Of a DNA stretch of 64,000 bases, positions 8,534 through 18,542 are shown one piece after another; positions within the stretch are counted from its first letter, which is position 1; each line of letters starts with the position of its first letter. The notes under the pieces were generated by a model. That model did not search any database, was not told the DNA's origin, and was given only the letters and a program-made list of their open reading frames with translations. The position numbers and the translations under genes are program-made. Origin of the DNA: Leptolyngbyaceae cyanobacterium clean351 (GTDB lineage Bacteria; Cyanobacteriota; Cyanobacteriia; DAIDHW01); NCBI GenBank assembly GCA_027451865.1, contig DAIDHW010000003.1, forward strand, positions 70,891 to 134,890, in the 5' to 3' direction.

Positions 8534-9925
8534 CTAGAAATTGAGCAGCCCCCGGACCCTTCGCCCCAACCAAGCACTAAAGTCTTTAGTTTTAGCCGAG
8601 GTCTCAAGCAGCCCCATGTCTTCGAGTTGTTTGCGCATCTCGCACCAACTCTCCTCCTCCCTTTGCCAAGTCTCAGTCAAGAGTTCAGCCATCTGGGGCC
8701 GCCGCTGCAACAGATGGTCAAAGCATTTTTGGGAAATTACGAACAGAGTAGTATCCTCCCGGGTGACCCCACTCCCTAGGTAGGGAATGCCTAGGATCAC
8801 TGGTATTTCCCCAAAAACTTCCCCAACACCAAAAAGGCGAGTTTTTCCCAGCTGGGGGATGGAGGTTTCCACACAACCCTCCAGGACGATGTAGAAGCTC
8901 TGGCCCACCTCCCCCGCCCTAAACAAAACCTCCCCGGCGGCCCGGCTTTCCCGATAGCCAGTTTCGATCAGGTCCTTAAGCTGTAGTTCCGAGAGGCCCT
9001 GAAAATAGGGGACTTGACTGAGGACCGAGCGCAGGGAGGGGAGACCTGGGTCTCTGGCTGAGGGGCTGAGGCGACCCGAACTAGATTTAGTTAAGGAAAT
9101 GTCCATCTGGGAGGAGGGACTTTCAATGCCGGCTAGGCGCAGTTGGTGGGTAAGAATGAAGTTGAGGGAGCTGCGCACCGAGAGCCCCTCATCAATACGC
9201 TCTACCCAGGCCCATAGCTCAAATTCCAGACCGTTAGGACCAAAGTTCTTGAAAATTACCCGGACAGGCGGGTCGTGTAACACCGCCGGCTCTAGATAGG
9301 CAGCGCTGATCAGGACATGGAGCACCTCTATGGGGTCACTATCGGTGGAAACAATCACCGGTAACCGGATGCGACCCCGGGAGTTTTGATAGCTCCAATT
9401 CAAGACCTGACTGCCGACAATAATACTGTTAGGGACTACAGCGTCGGCACCATCAAAAGTATGCACTAGGGTTGAGCGGATGGCGATTTCTCTCACGTGA
9501 CCGGAAATACCGCTAAACTCCACATAGTCACCCACCCGAATCTTGCCTTCCATCAGGAGAGTAAGGCCGCTGACTAGGTTTTTAGTAATTTCCTGCAGGC
9601 CAAAGCCAATCCCAATCCCCAAGCCCCCCAGAGCTACCAGTAGGGAGGTCAATTGCAGACCATTAAGCTGCAAAACCACGATCACCGCCAGGGTACCCAC
9701 ACTGTAAGTGATTAGGGTAGCAATAGTCTCCCGGTTACCTTGGTCGATGGCCAACTTAGCGAGGATTCTTGTCCTGAGCAACCGTTTAACCATCCGTACC
9801 CCCAAGACCACTAGGACCAAGCTCAGTCCCAGCTTGAGGACCCCTACCACAGAGATGCTCAGGCCCCCCAGGTGAGCGATGGGGGCAAACAGGATTTGCG
9901 GTAGGGCAAGGGCGAAATCTGGCAT
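8534..9925 (-). CDS. MscS-type mechanosensitive channel with C-terminal cyclic-nucleotide-binding domain
   Basis: The protein of about 463 aa starts at ATG 9925. It has three N-terminal membrane helices, the pore-lining helix ending in GGLGIGIGFGLQEITKNLVSG, then the beta domain with GKIRVGDYVE, TLVHTFDGADAVVPNS and the following cytoplasmic cage. From about residue 325 a cNMP-binding domain follows (YFQGLSELQLKDLIETGYRE, then GQSFYIVLEGCVE and GVGEVFGEIPVILG). Such fusions form a branch of the MscS superfamily in which ligand gating is suspected. It would sit in the plasma membrane and release solutes or ions. An upstream in-frame extension to 10072 looks like leader sequence. Confidence 0.9.
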   Translation of the reverse strand: MPDFALALPQILFAPIAHLGGLSISVVGVLKLGLSLVLVVLGVRMVKRLLRTRILAKLAIDQGNRETIATLITYSVGTLAVIVVLQLNGLQLTSLLVALGGLGIGIGFGLQEITKNLVSGLTLLMEGKIRVGDYVEFSGISGHVREIAIRSTLVHTFDGADAVVPNSIIVGSQVLNWSYQNSRGRIRLPVIVSTDSDPIEVLHVLISAAYLEPAVLHDPPVRVIFKNFGPNGLEFELWAWVERIDEGLSVRSSLNFILTHQLRLAGIESPSSQMDISLTKSSSGRLSPSARDPGLPSLRSVLSQVPYFQGLSELQLKDLIETGYRESRAAGEVLFRAGEVGQSFYIVLEGCVETSIPQLGKTRLFGVGEVFGEIPVILGIPYLGSGVTREDTTLFVISQKCFDHLLQRRPQMAELLTETWQREEESWCEMRKQLEDMGLLETSAKTKDFSAWLGRRVRGLLNF

Positions 9926-10111
9926 GGCACAAGTTCCCCGATTAACCCCCGGAAGCCCGCAAAAGCTAGCAGCCAAGAGCCGGCCTAGGGGGGGTCTGCG
10001 CCCAAATGTTAGCAAAAAAGCCCCAGGAAGCGCCTCCCCTCCAGTGGCACAATGGAGGAAATCCCTAACCAAAACCTTGGGAGCCTATCCCTTCGATGAC
10101 CGGACTAACCC

Positions 10112-10702
10112 ATGCAAATGAATCTTGGGGCCACCGAGGTCCTAGACCTGGTAGTAGCGAGGGGGTCTGACTCCCTAGAGCATTATCTGTGCCAGCCTGA
10201 GCGTCTAGTAAAGGCCCTGGTGGACCCCCGGCAAGTTACCCCCCTAGGAGACGGATCCTTTCGATTACGGATGCGGCCTCTGGAATTTTTTGGCTTGCAC
10301 CTAGAACCAACCGTGGACTTGCACGTGGAAGCCGACCCCCACGGCACCCTGCACCTGGAGTCCACTAACTGTGCCATCCGTGGTTTTCCCTACGCCGACC
10401 AGCGCTTTGGCCTGTACCTGAAAGGACAACTCAGGTGCCAACAGGCTAAGCTCTCTGGCCGGGCAGATTTGAGGATTCAAGTAGACCTACCCGCCCCCTT
10501 AAACCTGATGCCGCGGTCTCTCCTCGAGTTAACCGGTAACAGCCTAGCTCGGGGCGTTCTGGCCACCATTAGGCAGCGCCTATGCCATCATTTAATTCAG
10601 GATTACTGTAAGTGGATCCAGGCCATCCCCAGGGATGACCTAGAGCTAACCAAGGGGGAAACATCTGATAGATTGAGATTGCCTATCCGGGTTATAATCT
10701 AG
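10112..10702 (+). CDS. DUF1997 family protein
   Basis: This 196-aa protein resembles the DUF1997 family shared by cyanobacteria and plastids: a beta-rich lipid-binding-like domain with YLCQPERLVKALVDP near the N-terminus, GFPYADQRFGLYLKG in the middle and DLPAPLNLMPRSLLELTGN near the C-terminus. There are no membrane helices or signal peptide. The biochemical role of the family is not established. The start is ATG 10112. It precedes the oxidoreductase gene by 20 nt on the same strand and may be co-transcribed. Confidence 0.8.
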   Translation: MQMNLGATEVLDLVVARGSDSLEHYLCQPERLVKALVDPRQVTPLGDGSFRLRMRPLEFFGLHLEPTVDLHVEADPHGTLHLESTNCAIRGFPYADQRFGLYLKGQLRCQQAKLSGRADLRIQVDLPAPLNLMPRSLLELTGNSLARGVLATIRQRLCHHLIQDYCKWIQAIPRDDLELTKGETSDRLRLPIRVII

Positions 10703-10722
10703 CAGACTTTCAGGCTTTAAGT

Positions 10723-11829
10723 GTGCAAAACGGTGCTCCTGGCGGACAGCCAAGCTTACACTTGCCCCGTTGCCAACCAGAACCCCTCCGGGTAGGGGTG
10801 ATTGGGGTGGGGCATATGGGTCAGAGTCACGCCCGCGTCTTGAGCATGCTTAAGGATGTGGAGCTGGCCGGCGTCGCAGACACGAACGCAGACCGAGGTT
10901 TGGATATTGCTGGGAAGTATCGGGTTTGCTTTTTTGAGGACTACCGAGAACTCCTAAACCACGTGGACGCCGTCTGCATTGCCGTGCCTACCCTCCTGCA
11001 CCATGCGGTAGGGATCACCTGCCTGCAGGCTGGAGTCCACGTCTTGATCGAAAAACCAATCGCTGCCAGCATCAGCGAGGCCGAATCCCTAGTCAACACA
11101 GCAGCTCAGCAGCAGTGTATTCTCCAGGTGGGACACATTGAGCGCTTCAATCCAGCCTTCCAAGAGCTCAGCAAAATCCTGAAGATGGAGCAGTTGCTGG
11201 CCTTCGAGGCCCATCGTATGAGCCCCTACTCAGACCGGGCTAACGATGTGTCAGTGGTCCTCGACCTGATGATCCATGACATCGACCTACTGCTAGAACT
11301 AGTGGCGGCGCCGGTAGTCCACCTCAGTGCCCGGGGGGGGCGGGCTGCTAGTTCCGGATACCTAGACTACGTCACCGCCACCCTGGGATTTGCCAATGGG
11401 GTAGTGGCCACCCTTACCGCCAGCAAGGTGACCCACAAAAAGATCCGCCGCATCAGTGCCCACTGCAAGGATTCCCTTACCGAAGCCAACTTCCTCACCA
11501 GTGAGATCCTGATTCACCGGCAGACCACTGCCAACTATCGCACAGACTATGGTCAAGTCCTCTATCAGCAGGACGGCTTAATTGAAAAAGTCTCCACCAG
11601 CAATATCGAACCCCTCCACGCCGAGCTAGAGCACTTCGTTAACTGCGTGCGGGGGGGGCAACAGCCCTCTGTAGGCGGAGAACAGGCCCTCAAGGCCCTG
11701 CGGCTAGCCCGTTTGATTGAACACAGAGCTCTCGAGGGTTGGCAACTGAGCCCAAACCCCACAGAGTTACCAGACTTAGTAAACGCTACAGTACTCACCG
11801 CTGGGGGTTGGCGGGGAGAACCTACCTAG
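10723..11829 (+). CDS. Gfo/Idh/MocA-family oxidoreductase
   Basis: This 368-aa protein starts at GTG 10723. An N-terminal Rossmann fold (VGVIGVGHMGQSHARV, about residues 25-40) binds NAD(P), the family motif EKPIA follows (VLIEKPIA, about residue 105-112), and the C-terminal domain has LMIHDIDLLLEL with the conserved His-Asp. Family members oxidise or reduce sugars, inositol or amino-sugars. The substrate here is not predictable. The first 20 residues before the Rossmann fold are Pro-rich and the true start could be further in. It lies convergent to ndhD. Confidence 0.85.
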   Translation: MQNGAPGGQPSLHLPRCQPEPLRVGVIGVGHMGQSHARVLSMLKDVELAGVADTNADRGLDIAGKYRVCFFEDYRELLNHVDAVCIAVPTLLHHAVGITCLQAGVHVLIEKPIAASISEAESLVNTAAQQQCILQVGHIERFNPAFQELSKILKMEQLLAFEAHRMSPYSDRANDVSVVLDLMIHDIDLLLELVAAPVVHLSARGGRAASSGYLDYVTATLGFANGVVATLTASKVTHKKIRRISAHCKDSLTEANFLTSEILIHRQTTANYRTDYGQVLYQQDGLIEKVSTSNIEPLHAELEHFVNCVRGGQQPSVGGEQALKALRLARLIEHRALEGWQLSPNPTELPDLVNATVLTAGGWRGEPT

Positions 11830-11845
11830 GCTCTCCCCAATCCCC

Positions 11846-13441
11846 CTAAGCTGGTTTGGCCAGGGTTTCGGCCGCCGCTAGGGGTGGAGCAGTGTACACC
11901 AGACCCAAGGGGGCGGCGGGAGTCCCCCGGGCCACGGATGCTTGCAACAAAGTTGTCACCTGCATAGTCTTGGCATCGTAGATCTGGGTGAGCAGGTTGG
12001 GATACAAGCCCACTCCAATAATCGGCACCAGTAGACAGGCAATAATGAAAACCTCCCGGGGCTCCGCATCCACCAAGTTTTGGTGAGTCACCAAGTCCTG
12101 ATTCTCTGGGCCGTAGAACAGTTGCCGCAGGTTAGACAGGAGGTAGATGGGGGTCAAGATTACCCCTACCGCTGCTAGGAGCACCACTACGGCCTTAAAG
12201 GTGTTGCTGTAGGCAGGACTGGTGGCAAACCCCACAAACACCATCAGTTCAGCCACGAAACCGCTCATCCCCGGTAAGGCCAGGGAGGCTAAGGAGCAAG
12301 TGGTCCACATAGCGAAGATCTTCTTCATCCTCTGGCCGAGCCCACCCATCTCCTCCAGGATCAGGGTGTGGGTACGGTCGTAGGTTGCCCCGACCAGGAA
12401 AAATAGGCTCGCCCCAATCAGGCCGTGGGAGACCATCTGCAGCACCGCTCCACTCAAGCCTAGGTCGGTAAAAGACCCCAAGCCGATGAGGACAAAACCC
12501 ATGTGGGAAATGGAAGAGTAGGCAATTTTGCGCTTCAGGTTGCGTTGGGCAAAGGAGGTAAGGGCAGCATAAATAATATTTACTACCCCCAAGACCACTA
12601 GAATCGGCCCAAAATAGACGTGGGCTGCCGGCAGCATCTCCAAATTCATTCGTACCAGAGCGTACCCTCCCATCTTCAAGAGAATGCCGGCCAAGAGCAT
12701 GTGCACTGGAGCGGTAGCCTCCCCGTGGGCGTCCGGCAACCAGGTGTGGAGGGGGATAATTGGCAGCTTCACCCCGTAGGCAATTAAGAAACCGGCGTAA
12801 ATCAGCAATTGGAAGGCAATCGGGTAGCTTTTGGCCGCCAGCTCCTGCATGTCAAAGGTGACCTTATCCCCGTAGAAAGCCATGGCCAAGGCTGCCACCA
12901 GAATAAACAGGGAGCCCCCCGCCGTGTAGAGAATGAACTTGGTAGCGGCGTAAAGGCGCTTTTTGCCTCCCCAGATGGCAAGCAGCAGGTAAACGGGAAT
13001 TAGCTCTAGCTCCCAGGCGAGGAAAAATACCAGCATGTCCTGGACGGCAAACACAGCGATCTGGCCCCCGTACATAGCCAGCATCAGAAAGTAAAACAGG
13101 CGCGGCTTGAAGGTGACCGGCCAGGCAGCCAGGATCGCGAGGGTAGTCACAAACCCAGTGAGGATCACCAGGGGCATGGCTAGGCCATCGACACCAACGC
13201 TCCACTTCAGGCCCAAGGAGGGGACCCAGTCATAACTTTCCACCAGCTGCATGCCTGAGTTATGGACATCGTACTGGGTGTAGAAAGCGTAGACGATGGC
13301 GGCAAAATCCACCAGGCCAATCACTAGGGCATACCAGCGGACGGTTTTACCCTCCCGGTCCGGCAAAATCGGAATCAGTAGGGAGGCAAAGATCGGAAAC
13401 AGAATAATGAAAGTCAGCCAAGGAAAGGCGGCAAGATTCAT
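11846..13441 (-). CDS. ndhD: NAD(P)H-quinone oxidoreductase chain 4 (NdhD1 type)
   Basis: This 531-aa protein of the proton-pumping antiporter-like family has about 14 helices. Conserved blocks include [17 protein letters not shown] with the membrane-arm Glu, [30 protein letters not shown] with the pumping Lys and His, and [18 protein letters not shown]. It belongs to the membrane arm of NDH-1 in thylakoids, used for cyclic electron flow and respiration. It lies 21 nt behind ndhF on the same strand; the ndhF1-ndhD1 pair is the form linked to respiration and cyclic flow rather than CO2 uptake. Confidence 0.97.
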   Translation of the reverse strand: MNLAAFPWLTFIILFPIFASLLIPILPDREGKTVRWYALVIGLVDFAAIVYAFYTQYDVHNSGMQLVESYDWVPSLGLKWSVGVDGLAMPLVILTGFVTTLAILAAWPVTFKPRLFYFLMLAMYGGQIAVFAVQDMLVFFLAWELELIPVYLLLAIWGGKKRLYAATKFILYTAGGSLFILVAALAMAFYGDKVTFDMQELAAKSYPIAFQLLIYAGFLIAYGVKLPIIPLHTWLPDAHGEATAPVHMLLAGILLKMGGYALVRMNLEMLPAAHVYFGPILVVLGVVNIIYAALTSFAQRNLKRKIAYSSISHMGFVLIGLGSFTDLGLSGAVLQMVSHGLIGASLFFLVGATYDRTHTLILEEMGGLGQRMKKIFAMWTTCSLASLALPGMSGFVAELMVFVGFATSPAYSNTFKAVVVLLAAVGVILTPIYLLSNLRQLFYGPENQDLVTHQNLVDAEPREVFIIACLLVPIIGVGLYPNLLTQIYDAKTMQVTTLLQASVARGTPAAPLGLVYTAPPLAAAETLAKPA

Positions 13442-13462
13442 GGTTTAGATTCCAACGATTGC

Positions 13463-15457
13463 TTAGGTAACGGCTGACAGGACGACAAAGCCGAGGACCA
13501 TCCCAAACACGATCAGGGCATAGAATTGGGCCCGGCCGTTCTCGAGGTACTTTAGTCCTTGACCCGTCAGGAGGGTCACCAGCCCCGTCAAATTCACCAA
13601 CCCGTCTACTACTCGAGCATCCAGGTTTAACACCTGACGGGCAAGGCGACGGCTATTGCGCACAAACAGGGAGTCGTAGAGTTCGTCGAAGTACCACTTG
13701 CGCAGGGAAAGCCGATACAGAAACGGGACCTTAGCAGCGATGGCGGCCGGGTCCAGCCGGCGACTTAGGTACATGCTTACGGCCAAGGTGATCCCAAGGA
13801 GAACAATACCTACGGAGCTGCCGGCCATAGTCAGAAATTCTGACCACTCAAACTCGGCGGCGGCTGACTCTAGGCCCGGGGTGTGGATCAGCTCCTCAAA
13901 GTAGTTAGCAAAGGGAGTACCCACTAATCCCAGCAGGGTTGAGGGCACGGCCAGAATTAGCAGGGGCAGGGTCATGGTCCAGGGGGCCTCGTGGGGATGG
14001 CCGTGGGAGTGCCCATGGTGGTCGCCATGGCTATGGATGCCCAACTCCTGATTGACCTGTGCCTGCAGGCGGGTGTCATCGCCGCGAAACTTACCTTCAA
14101 AGGTAGTAAAGTACATCCGGAACATGTAGAAAGCGGTAATCCCCGCTGTACCCCAGCCCACCAGCCACAGCCAGGGACTGGCACCATAGGTGGCCCCGAG
14201 GATCTCGTCTTTAGACCAGAAGCCTGCCAGGGGAGGAATACCACTGATGGCGAGCACCCCGATCAGGAAGGTAAAGGCAGTTTTGGGCATGTAACGGCGC
14301 AGCCCCCCCATCAACCGCATATCCTGGGAGGCCGGGTTGTGCCCCACCACTGCCTCCATCCCGTGGATGACTGCTCCAGACCCCAGAAATAGCATCGCCT
14401 TGAAGTAGGCATGAGTGACTAGGTGGAATAGGCCAGCACTGTAGGCTCCGGCACCCATGGCCATCACCATGTAACCCAGCTGGGACATGGTGGAGTAGGC
14501 TAGACCTTTTTTGATGTCGTTTTGGGTAATGGCAATGGTAGCCCCGAGGAAAGCCGTAAATGCCCCAGTCCAAGCAATCACTTCCATGGCCAAGGGGATG
14601 CTAGAAAACAGGGGGAACATCCGGGCGATCAGAAACACCCCTGCCGCCACCATCGTCGCTGCGTGGATTAGGGCGGAGATAGGGGTAGGTCCCTCCATGG
14701 CGTCGGGCAGCCAGACGTGGAGGGGGAACTGGGCTGACTTAGCTACCGGGCCGAGGAAAACTAGCACCGCTAGGCCGGCGGCGATCAGACCACTGAGGTC
14801 TCCGGCATGGACCAGGTCAGCCAGCCGAGCCCCGGTCAGATCAAACTCAAAACTACCCGTAGACCAGTAAAGGCCGAGGATCCCGAGCAGCAGTCCAAAG
14901 TCTCCAACCCGGTTGACCACAAAAGCCTTTTGGCAGGCCTCTGCTGCCGCCGGCCGGTCATACCAAAACCCGATCAACAGGTAGGAGCACATGCCCACCA
15001 ATTCCCAGAAAACATAGACCTGGACCATGTTGGGGCTAAGGACTAGACCCAACATGGAGGAGCTAAATAGGCTTAGGTAGGCATAGAAGCGTACATAACC
15101 CGGGTCCTCGGCCATGTAGCCGTCGGTGTAGATCATCACCAAGAGGGCCACGGTGGTGACCACTACCAGCATTAGGGCCGCTAGGGGGTCTACTTCAAAA
15201 CCCATTTGGAGGTGAAAATCCCCGGCAGTTGCCCACTCCAGCATCTGTCGGTAGGGGAGATGGCCCTGAACCTGACTAGCTAGCAGGGCAAAGGACAGGG
15301 CAGTGGAGACCCCCAAGAGGGAAATAATCAACACGGCATTCAACTGCCGTAGACGGTTAGTGGCCTCGGGGAAGGAAACTAACCCACAGCCTACCACCAG
15401 AGCACCGACGAGGGGCAGGACTGGAATCAACCAGGCATACTGATAAATTGCTTCCAT
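13463..15457 (-). CDS. ndhF: NAD(P)H-quinone oxidoreductase chain 5 (NdhF1 type)
   Basis: This 664-aa distal membrane-arm subunit of NDH-1 shows the Nqo12/NuoL blocks FWELVGMCSYLLIGFWYDRP, SAQFPLHVWLPDAMEGPTPI and HAATMVAAGVFLI. A His-rich loop (HSHGDHHGHSHGHPHEAPW) around residues 475-495 is exposed between helices; similar His-rich stretches occur in other cyanobacterial NdhF1 proteins. The C-terminal part carries the long lateral helix and terminal helix. It is followed by ndhD, so both are likely one operon. It is divergent from sufS, with about 100 nt between them. Confidence 0.97.
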   Translation of the reverse strand: MEAIYQYAWLIPVLPLVGALVVGCGLVSFPEATNRLRQLNAVLIISLLGVSTALSFALLASQVQGHLPYRQMLEWATAGDFHLQMGFEVDPLAALMLVVVTTVALLVMIYTDGYMAEDPGYVRFYAYLSLFSSSMLGLVLSPNMVQVYVFWELVGMCSYLLIGFWYDRPAAAEACQKAFVVNRVGDFGLLLGILGLYWSTGSFEFDLTGARLADLVHAGDLSGLIAAGLAVLVFLGPVAKSAQFPLHVWLPDAMEGPTPISALIHAATMVAAGVFLIARMFPLFSSIPLAMEVIAWTGAFTAFLGATIAITQNDIKKGLAYSTMSQLGYMVMAMGAGAYSAGLFHLVTHAYFKAMLFLGSGAVIHGMEAVVGHNPASQDMRLMGGLRRYMPKTAFTFLIGVLAISGIPPLAGFWSKDEILGATYGASPWLWLVGWGTAGITAFYMFRMYFTTFEGKFRGDDTRLQAQVNQELGIHSHGDHHGHSHGHPHEAPWTMTLPLLILAVPSTLLGLVGTPFANYFEELIHTPGLESAAAEFEWSEFLTMAGSSVGIVLLGITLAVSMYLSRRLDPAAIAAKVPFLYRLSLRKWYFDELYDSLFVRNSRRLARQVLNLDARVVDGLVNLTGLVTLLTGQGLKYLENGRAQFYALIVFGMVLGFVVLSAVT

Positions 15458-15555
15458 TACTTAGGCTTGGTTTAAGTTTCGTTGCGCGGCAAAATCGCTT
15501 ACATTCTGGCACAAACCCCAAAGTTTTAGGTTAAGGCAAGCTAAGATCGTGGGAG

Positions 15556-16845
15556 ATGGCAACTCAAACCGAAGGCATGGAAAATCTCTACCGGACCACA
15601 ACTCCTACCGCCCTAGTAGACCCAGAGCTGGACCTGGCGGCCCGAGTGCGGCCAGATTTTCCCCTGCTAGACCAAACTGTCAATGGCCATCCCCTGGTTT
15701 ATCTAGATAATGCCGCTACCTCCCAGAAACCTCAGGTGGTCCTAGAGGCCTTGGCCCAGTACTATCGGTCGGATAACGCCAACGTGCATCGGGGGGTCCA
15801 CACCCTTAGCAGCCGCGCCACGGACGCCTACGAGCTGGCCCGGGAGAAGATTGCCCGGTTTGTCAAGGCCCGCTCCTCCCAAGAAATTATTTACACGCGC
15901 AATGCCACCGAGGCGATTAACCTGGTGGCCTACAGTTGGGGACTTAGCACCCTAGGCCCGGGAGACGAAATTATCCTGTCGGTGATGGAGCACCACAGCA
16001 ACTTGATCCCTTGGCAGCTGGTGGCTCAGAAAACTGGGGCAGTCCTAAGGTTTGTTGGGTTAACCCCAGCCGAAACTCTAGACCTTGACCACTACCGTTC
16101 TCTGCTTAGTCCTAAAACCCGCCTCGTATCCTTGGTACAGGTTTCCAACACCCTGGGCTGCATCAACCCAGTCCAGGAAGTGGTCCGATTAGCCCATGCC
16201 CAGGGGGCGCGGGTCTTGGTGGATGCCTGCCAAGGCGTACCCCACATGGCCATCGATGTCCAGGCCTTAGACTGCGACTGGCTGGTAGCCTCTGGCCACA
16301 AGATGTGTGGCCCCACCGGCATTGGTTTCCTCTACGGCAAGCTAGACCTGCTGCGCTCCATGCCCCCGTTTCTAGGGGGAGGCGAAATGATTGCCGATGT
16401 GTTTTTGGACCACGCCACCTACGCCGACTTGCCCTACCGCTTCGAAGCTGGGACGCCGGCAATTGGGGAAGCCGTAGCCCTGGGGGCAGCAGTGGACTAC
16501 CTACAGGCCCTCGGGATGGACCAAATCCATACCTACGAAGTGGAGCTGACAGCCTATCTACTAGCGAGCCTAGCCAAAATCCCCCAGCTGCGCCTCTACG
16601 GTCCCCCTGAGCGCGCTGCCCTAGCTGCCTTCAGCTTCGGCACCATTCACCCCCACGACCTTTCCACGATCCTAGACCAGGCGGGGGTGGCGATCCGGGC
16701 TGGTCACCACTGCACCCAACCCCTCCACCGTCATCTGCGGGTACAGTCTACGGCCCGGGCTAGCCTCTACTTCTACAACACCCGGGCTGATATTGACGCC
16801 CTGATAGGGGCCCTCGAGGCGGCAGGGGAGTTTTTTGGGGTTTAA
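15556..16845 (+). CDS. sufS: Cysteine desulfurase SufS
   Basis: This 429-aa PLP enzyme of the group II cysteine desulfurases shows [32 protein letters not shown], the PLP-binding lysine in [11 protein letters not shown] and the persulfide-forming cysteine in [12 protein letters not shown] (about residue 385). It takes sulfur from cysteine and passes it to SufE or the SufBCD scaffold for iron-sulfur clusters, which the neighbouring NDH-1 complex and photosystem I need. The usual sufBCD genes are not in the window. The N-terminal 25 residues before RPDFPLL are longer than in most homologues, so an internal start is possible. Confidence 0.95.
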   Translation: MATQTEGMENLYRTTTPTALVDPELDLAARVRPDFPLLDQTVNGHPLVYLDNAATSQKPQVVLEALAQYYRSDNANVHRGVHTLSSRATDAYELAREKIARFVKARSSQEIIYTRNATEAINLVAYSWGLSTLGPGDEIILSVMEHHSNLIPWQLVAQKTGAVLRFVGLTPAETLDLDHYRSLLSPKTRLVSLVQVSNTLGCINPVQEVVRLAHAQGARVLVDACQGVPHMAIDVQALDCDWLVASGHKMCGPTGIGFLYGKLDLLRSMPPFLGGGEMIADVFLDHATYADLPYRFEAGTPAIGEAVALGAAVDYLQALGMDQIHTYEVELTAYLLASLAKIPQLRLYGPPERAALAAFSFGTIHPHDLSTILDQAGVAIRAGHHCTQPLHRHLRVQSTARASLYFYNTRADIDALIGALEAAGEFFGV

Positions 16846-16864
16846 GAGAGGCCTAAGTTAACAA

Positions 16865-16951
<87 letters not shown>

Positions 16952-16993
16952 CGGACCCCCTGACCTGGGGGGCAATCAATCGCTCAAGGCTAG

Positions 16994-17167
16994 TTAGTTC
17001 TCTTCCGTTGTTTCCTCATCCCCGGGGTAGACAAAATTGCCCCGTTTGGTGAGGATTGACTTACCTAGGGACAGGGCTTTAGCAGCGGCAAGGACGGCCT
17101 TATTTCTCCAGGTGGCGCGCCGCTTATCACGCTTGGATTTGGAGGTTTTCTTCTTGGGGACAGCCAT
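16994..17167 (-). CDS. rpmF: 50S ribosomal protein L32
   Basis: This 57-aa protein starts [18 protein letters not shown] at ATG 17167. The [12 protein letters not shown] start and the block TWRNKA are typical of cyanobacterial and plastid L32, which lacks the zinc-binding cysteines of other bacterial L32 proteins, as here. The acidic C-terminus (DEETTEEN) is a family variant. It lies between tRNA-Ser and the CHAT gene on the same strand. Confidence 0.95.
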   Translation of the reverse strand: MAVPKKKTSKSKRDKRRATWRNKAVLAAAKALSLGKSILTKRGNFVYPGDEETTEEN

Positions 17168-17228
17168 GGGAGGGCAGCATTTAAACAGCTTTGCTATTCT
17201 AGCAGGTTCTTGCGGTTGCCGCCGCCCG

Positions 17229-18542
17229 CTAGAAGGAACTCCCCACTAGGGTAAAGGGGGCCCAGTAGTAGGGGTGGGTGAGGTCTAGGGGTTGGGCTTG
17301 TGCCAATCCGGGGAGGGGAGCAGCCCCTCCTTCACTCACCAGTTGGCCCCGCTCAAGGGTAACCCGACCTTGCAAAAGGTCTAGCTGAGCTGCCTGGAGC
17401 GCCTGGGCCTTCAAGGGCCCCTCGTGGAGGTGGTGGTAAAAGGCGCTCATGAGGGCGAAGGTGCCCTGGTCACTGATAAACCAGAGGCTACCAAGGGCGG
17501 AGCGGACCCGTCCTTGCACTGCCAGGCCGGCAAATCCCAGTTCAGCCTGCTGATTGCCCAGGGCAGTTTCGCAGGCACTCAAGACCAGCAAGTCTGCCGG
17601 CAACTGGCCTAGGTCCATAGCCGGCAATTGTTCCAGGTCCAAGCGGCGGTCCCAAAACTGAATGTAAGAGTTTTGCACAGCTCCAGGTAGGAATTGACCA
17701 TGGGTGGCCAAATGGACAATTAGGTAAGGAAAGTCCCGGATCTGGGTCTGGAGATTGGTCGGGGTAAAGGCTTGATTGAGAAAAAACTTTCCCCCCTGGG
17801 TGTGGGTGGCCATGGCCAACTCGAGGGGCACAAAGGGCAGAGGAGCACCGGTCTGGTTAGGGAAATCGGCTGCCCCCATGGCCAAGACGGGAGCCTGCTC
17901 TAAGGGGCGGTGGAGGCGGGGGGCTAGGACCAAGTTATAGGCGGGAACTAGGCTCAGACTATAGCTTTGGACCAGGAAACCTTGGCCATCCCAGAGAGCC
18001 GCAAAGGGGAGAGAGCGCAGGCCTGCCCCGGCACAAATGACTAGGCTGCGGATCCGGTGGGCTTTGATCTGGGGCATCAAGGGGGCAATCAGCCAGTCAT
18101 AGAGCTGCTGGCCGGGGGTTTTGTAGTCAGTAAACTGCCGCGGGTCACTGACTGCCTGACGAAATTTTTCTACCACCCCCATCAGAGTCTTTTGGTCAAC
18201 CGCCGGGAGGTATTTGACCACGGGCTGACCTTGGGCGGTGACCAGGATCAGCTGGAGCCTCTGGGGTTGAGACATCAGGTAGATGTAGGCGGTAGGTACA
18301 CCACTTTGCTGCTCAATTAAGCCTAGGGTCTGCTGGAGATGGCCGGGGGAGCGAAAAACCCGGGGCGCAGGATTCCCGAGGTAGGTTGTATACTGCTTAA
18401 CCCAGATGTGTTCTAGGTGATTTATCGCCGCCTCGGGGGGGGGAGGCAGGCTCAAGGCCGCCCCCAGGGTAAGGCTGAACAGGGCTAGAGCCAGGCATAC
18501 CCTAGTCCATCCCAACCTCAGGATCGTATAGGCAAGTTTCAT
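17229..18542 (-). CDS. Secreted CHAT-domain (caspase-like) protein without TPRs
   Basis: This 437-aa protein starts with a signal-peptide-like hydrophobic segment (about residues 10-32) and then carries a CHAT peptidase domain: catalytic His281 in VHLATHGQ and Cys324 in LSACETALG, with LPFAALWD upstream and the closing [16 protein letters not shown] domains are caspase/separase relatives used in regulated proteolysis and defence. In cyanobacteria they usually follow long TPR arrays; this one has only a short non-repeat N-terminal part. Its ATG overlaps the dnaG stop as ATGA (18542-18539), so its translation is probably coupled to dnaG. Target and role are unknown. Confidence 0.85.
   Translation of the reverse strand: MKLAYTILRLGWTRVCLALALFSLTLGAALSLPPPPEAAINHLEHIWVKQYTTYLGNPAPRVFRSPGHLQQTLGLIEQQSGVPTAYIYLMSQPQRLQLILVTAQGQPVVKYLPAVDQKTLMGVVEKFRQAVSDPRQFTDYKTPGQQLYDWLIAPLMPQIKAHRIRSLVICAGAGLRSLPFAALWDGQGFLVQSYSLSLVPAYNLVLAPRLHRPLEQAPVLAMGAADFPNQTGAPLPFVPLELAMATHTQGGKFFLNQAFTPTNLQTQIRDFPYLIVHLATHGQFLPGAVQNSYIQFWDRRLDLEQLPAMDLGQLPADLLVLSACETALGNQQAELGFAGLAVQGRVRSALGSLWFISDQGTFALMSAFYHHLHEGPLKAQALQAAQLDLLQGRVTLERGQLVSEGGAAPLPGLAQAQPLDLTHPYYWAPFTLVGSSF

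Noticed and set aside
13975..14040. His-rich loop of NdhF as a metal-binding novelty
   Set aside because: His-rich insertions at this place are known in other cyanobacterial NdhF1 proteins, so it was recorded only within the gene entry.
13991..14392. 133-codon open frame antisense to ndhF, with a further one at 14511-14870
   Set aside because: Both are mirrored from the conserved ndhF coding frame and show no family features of their own.
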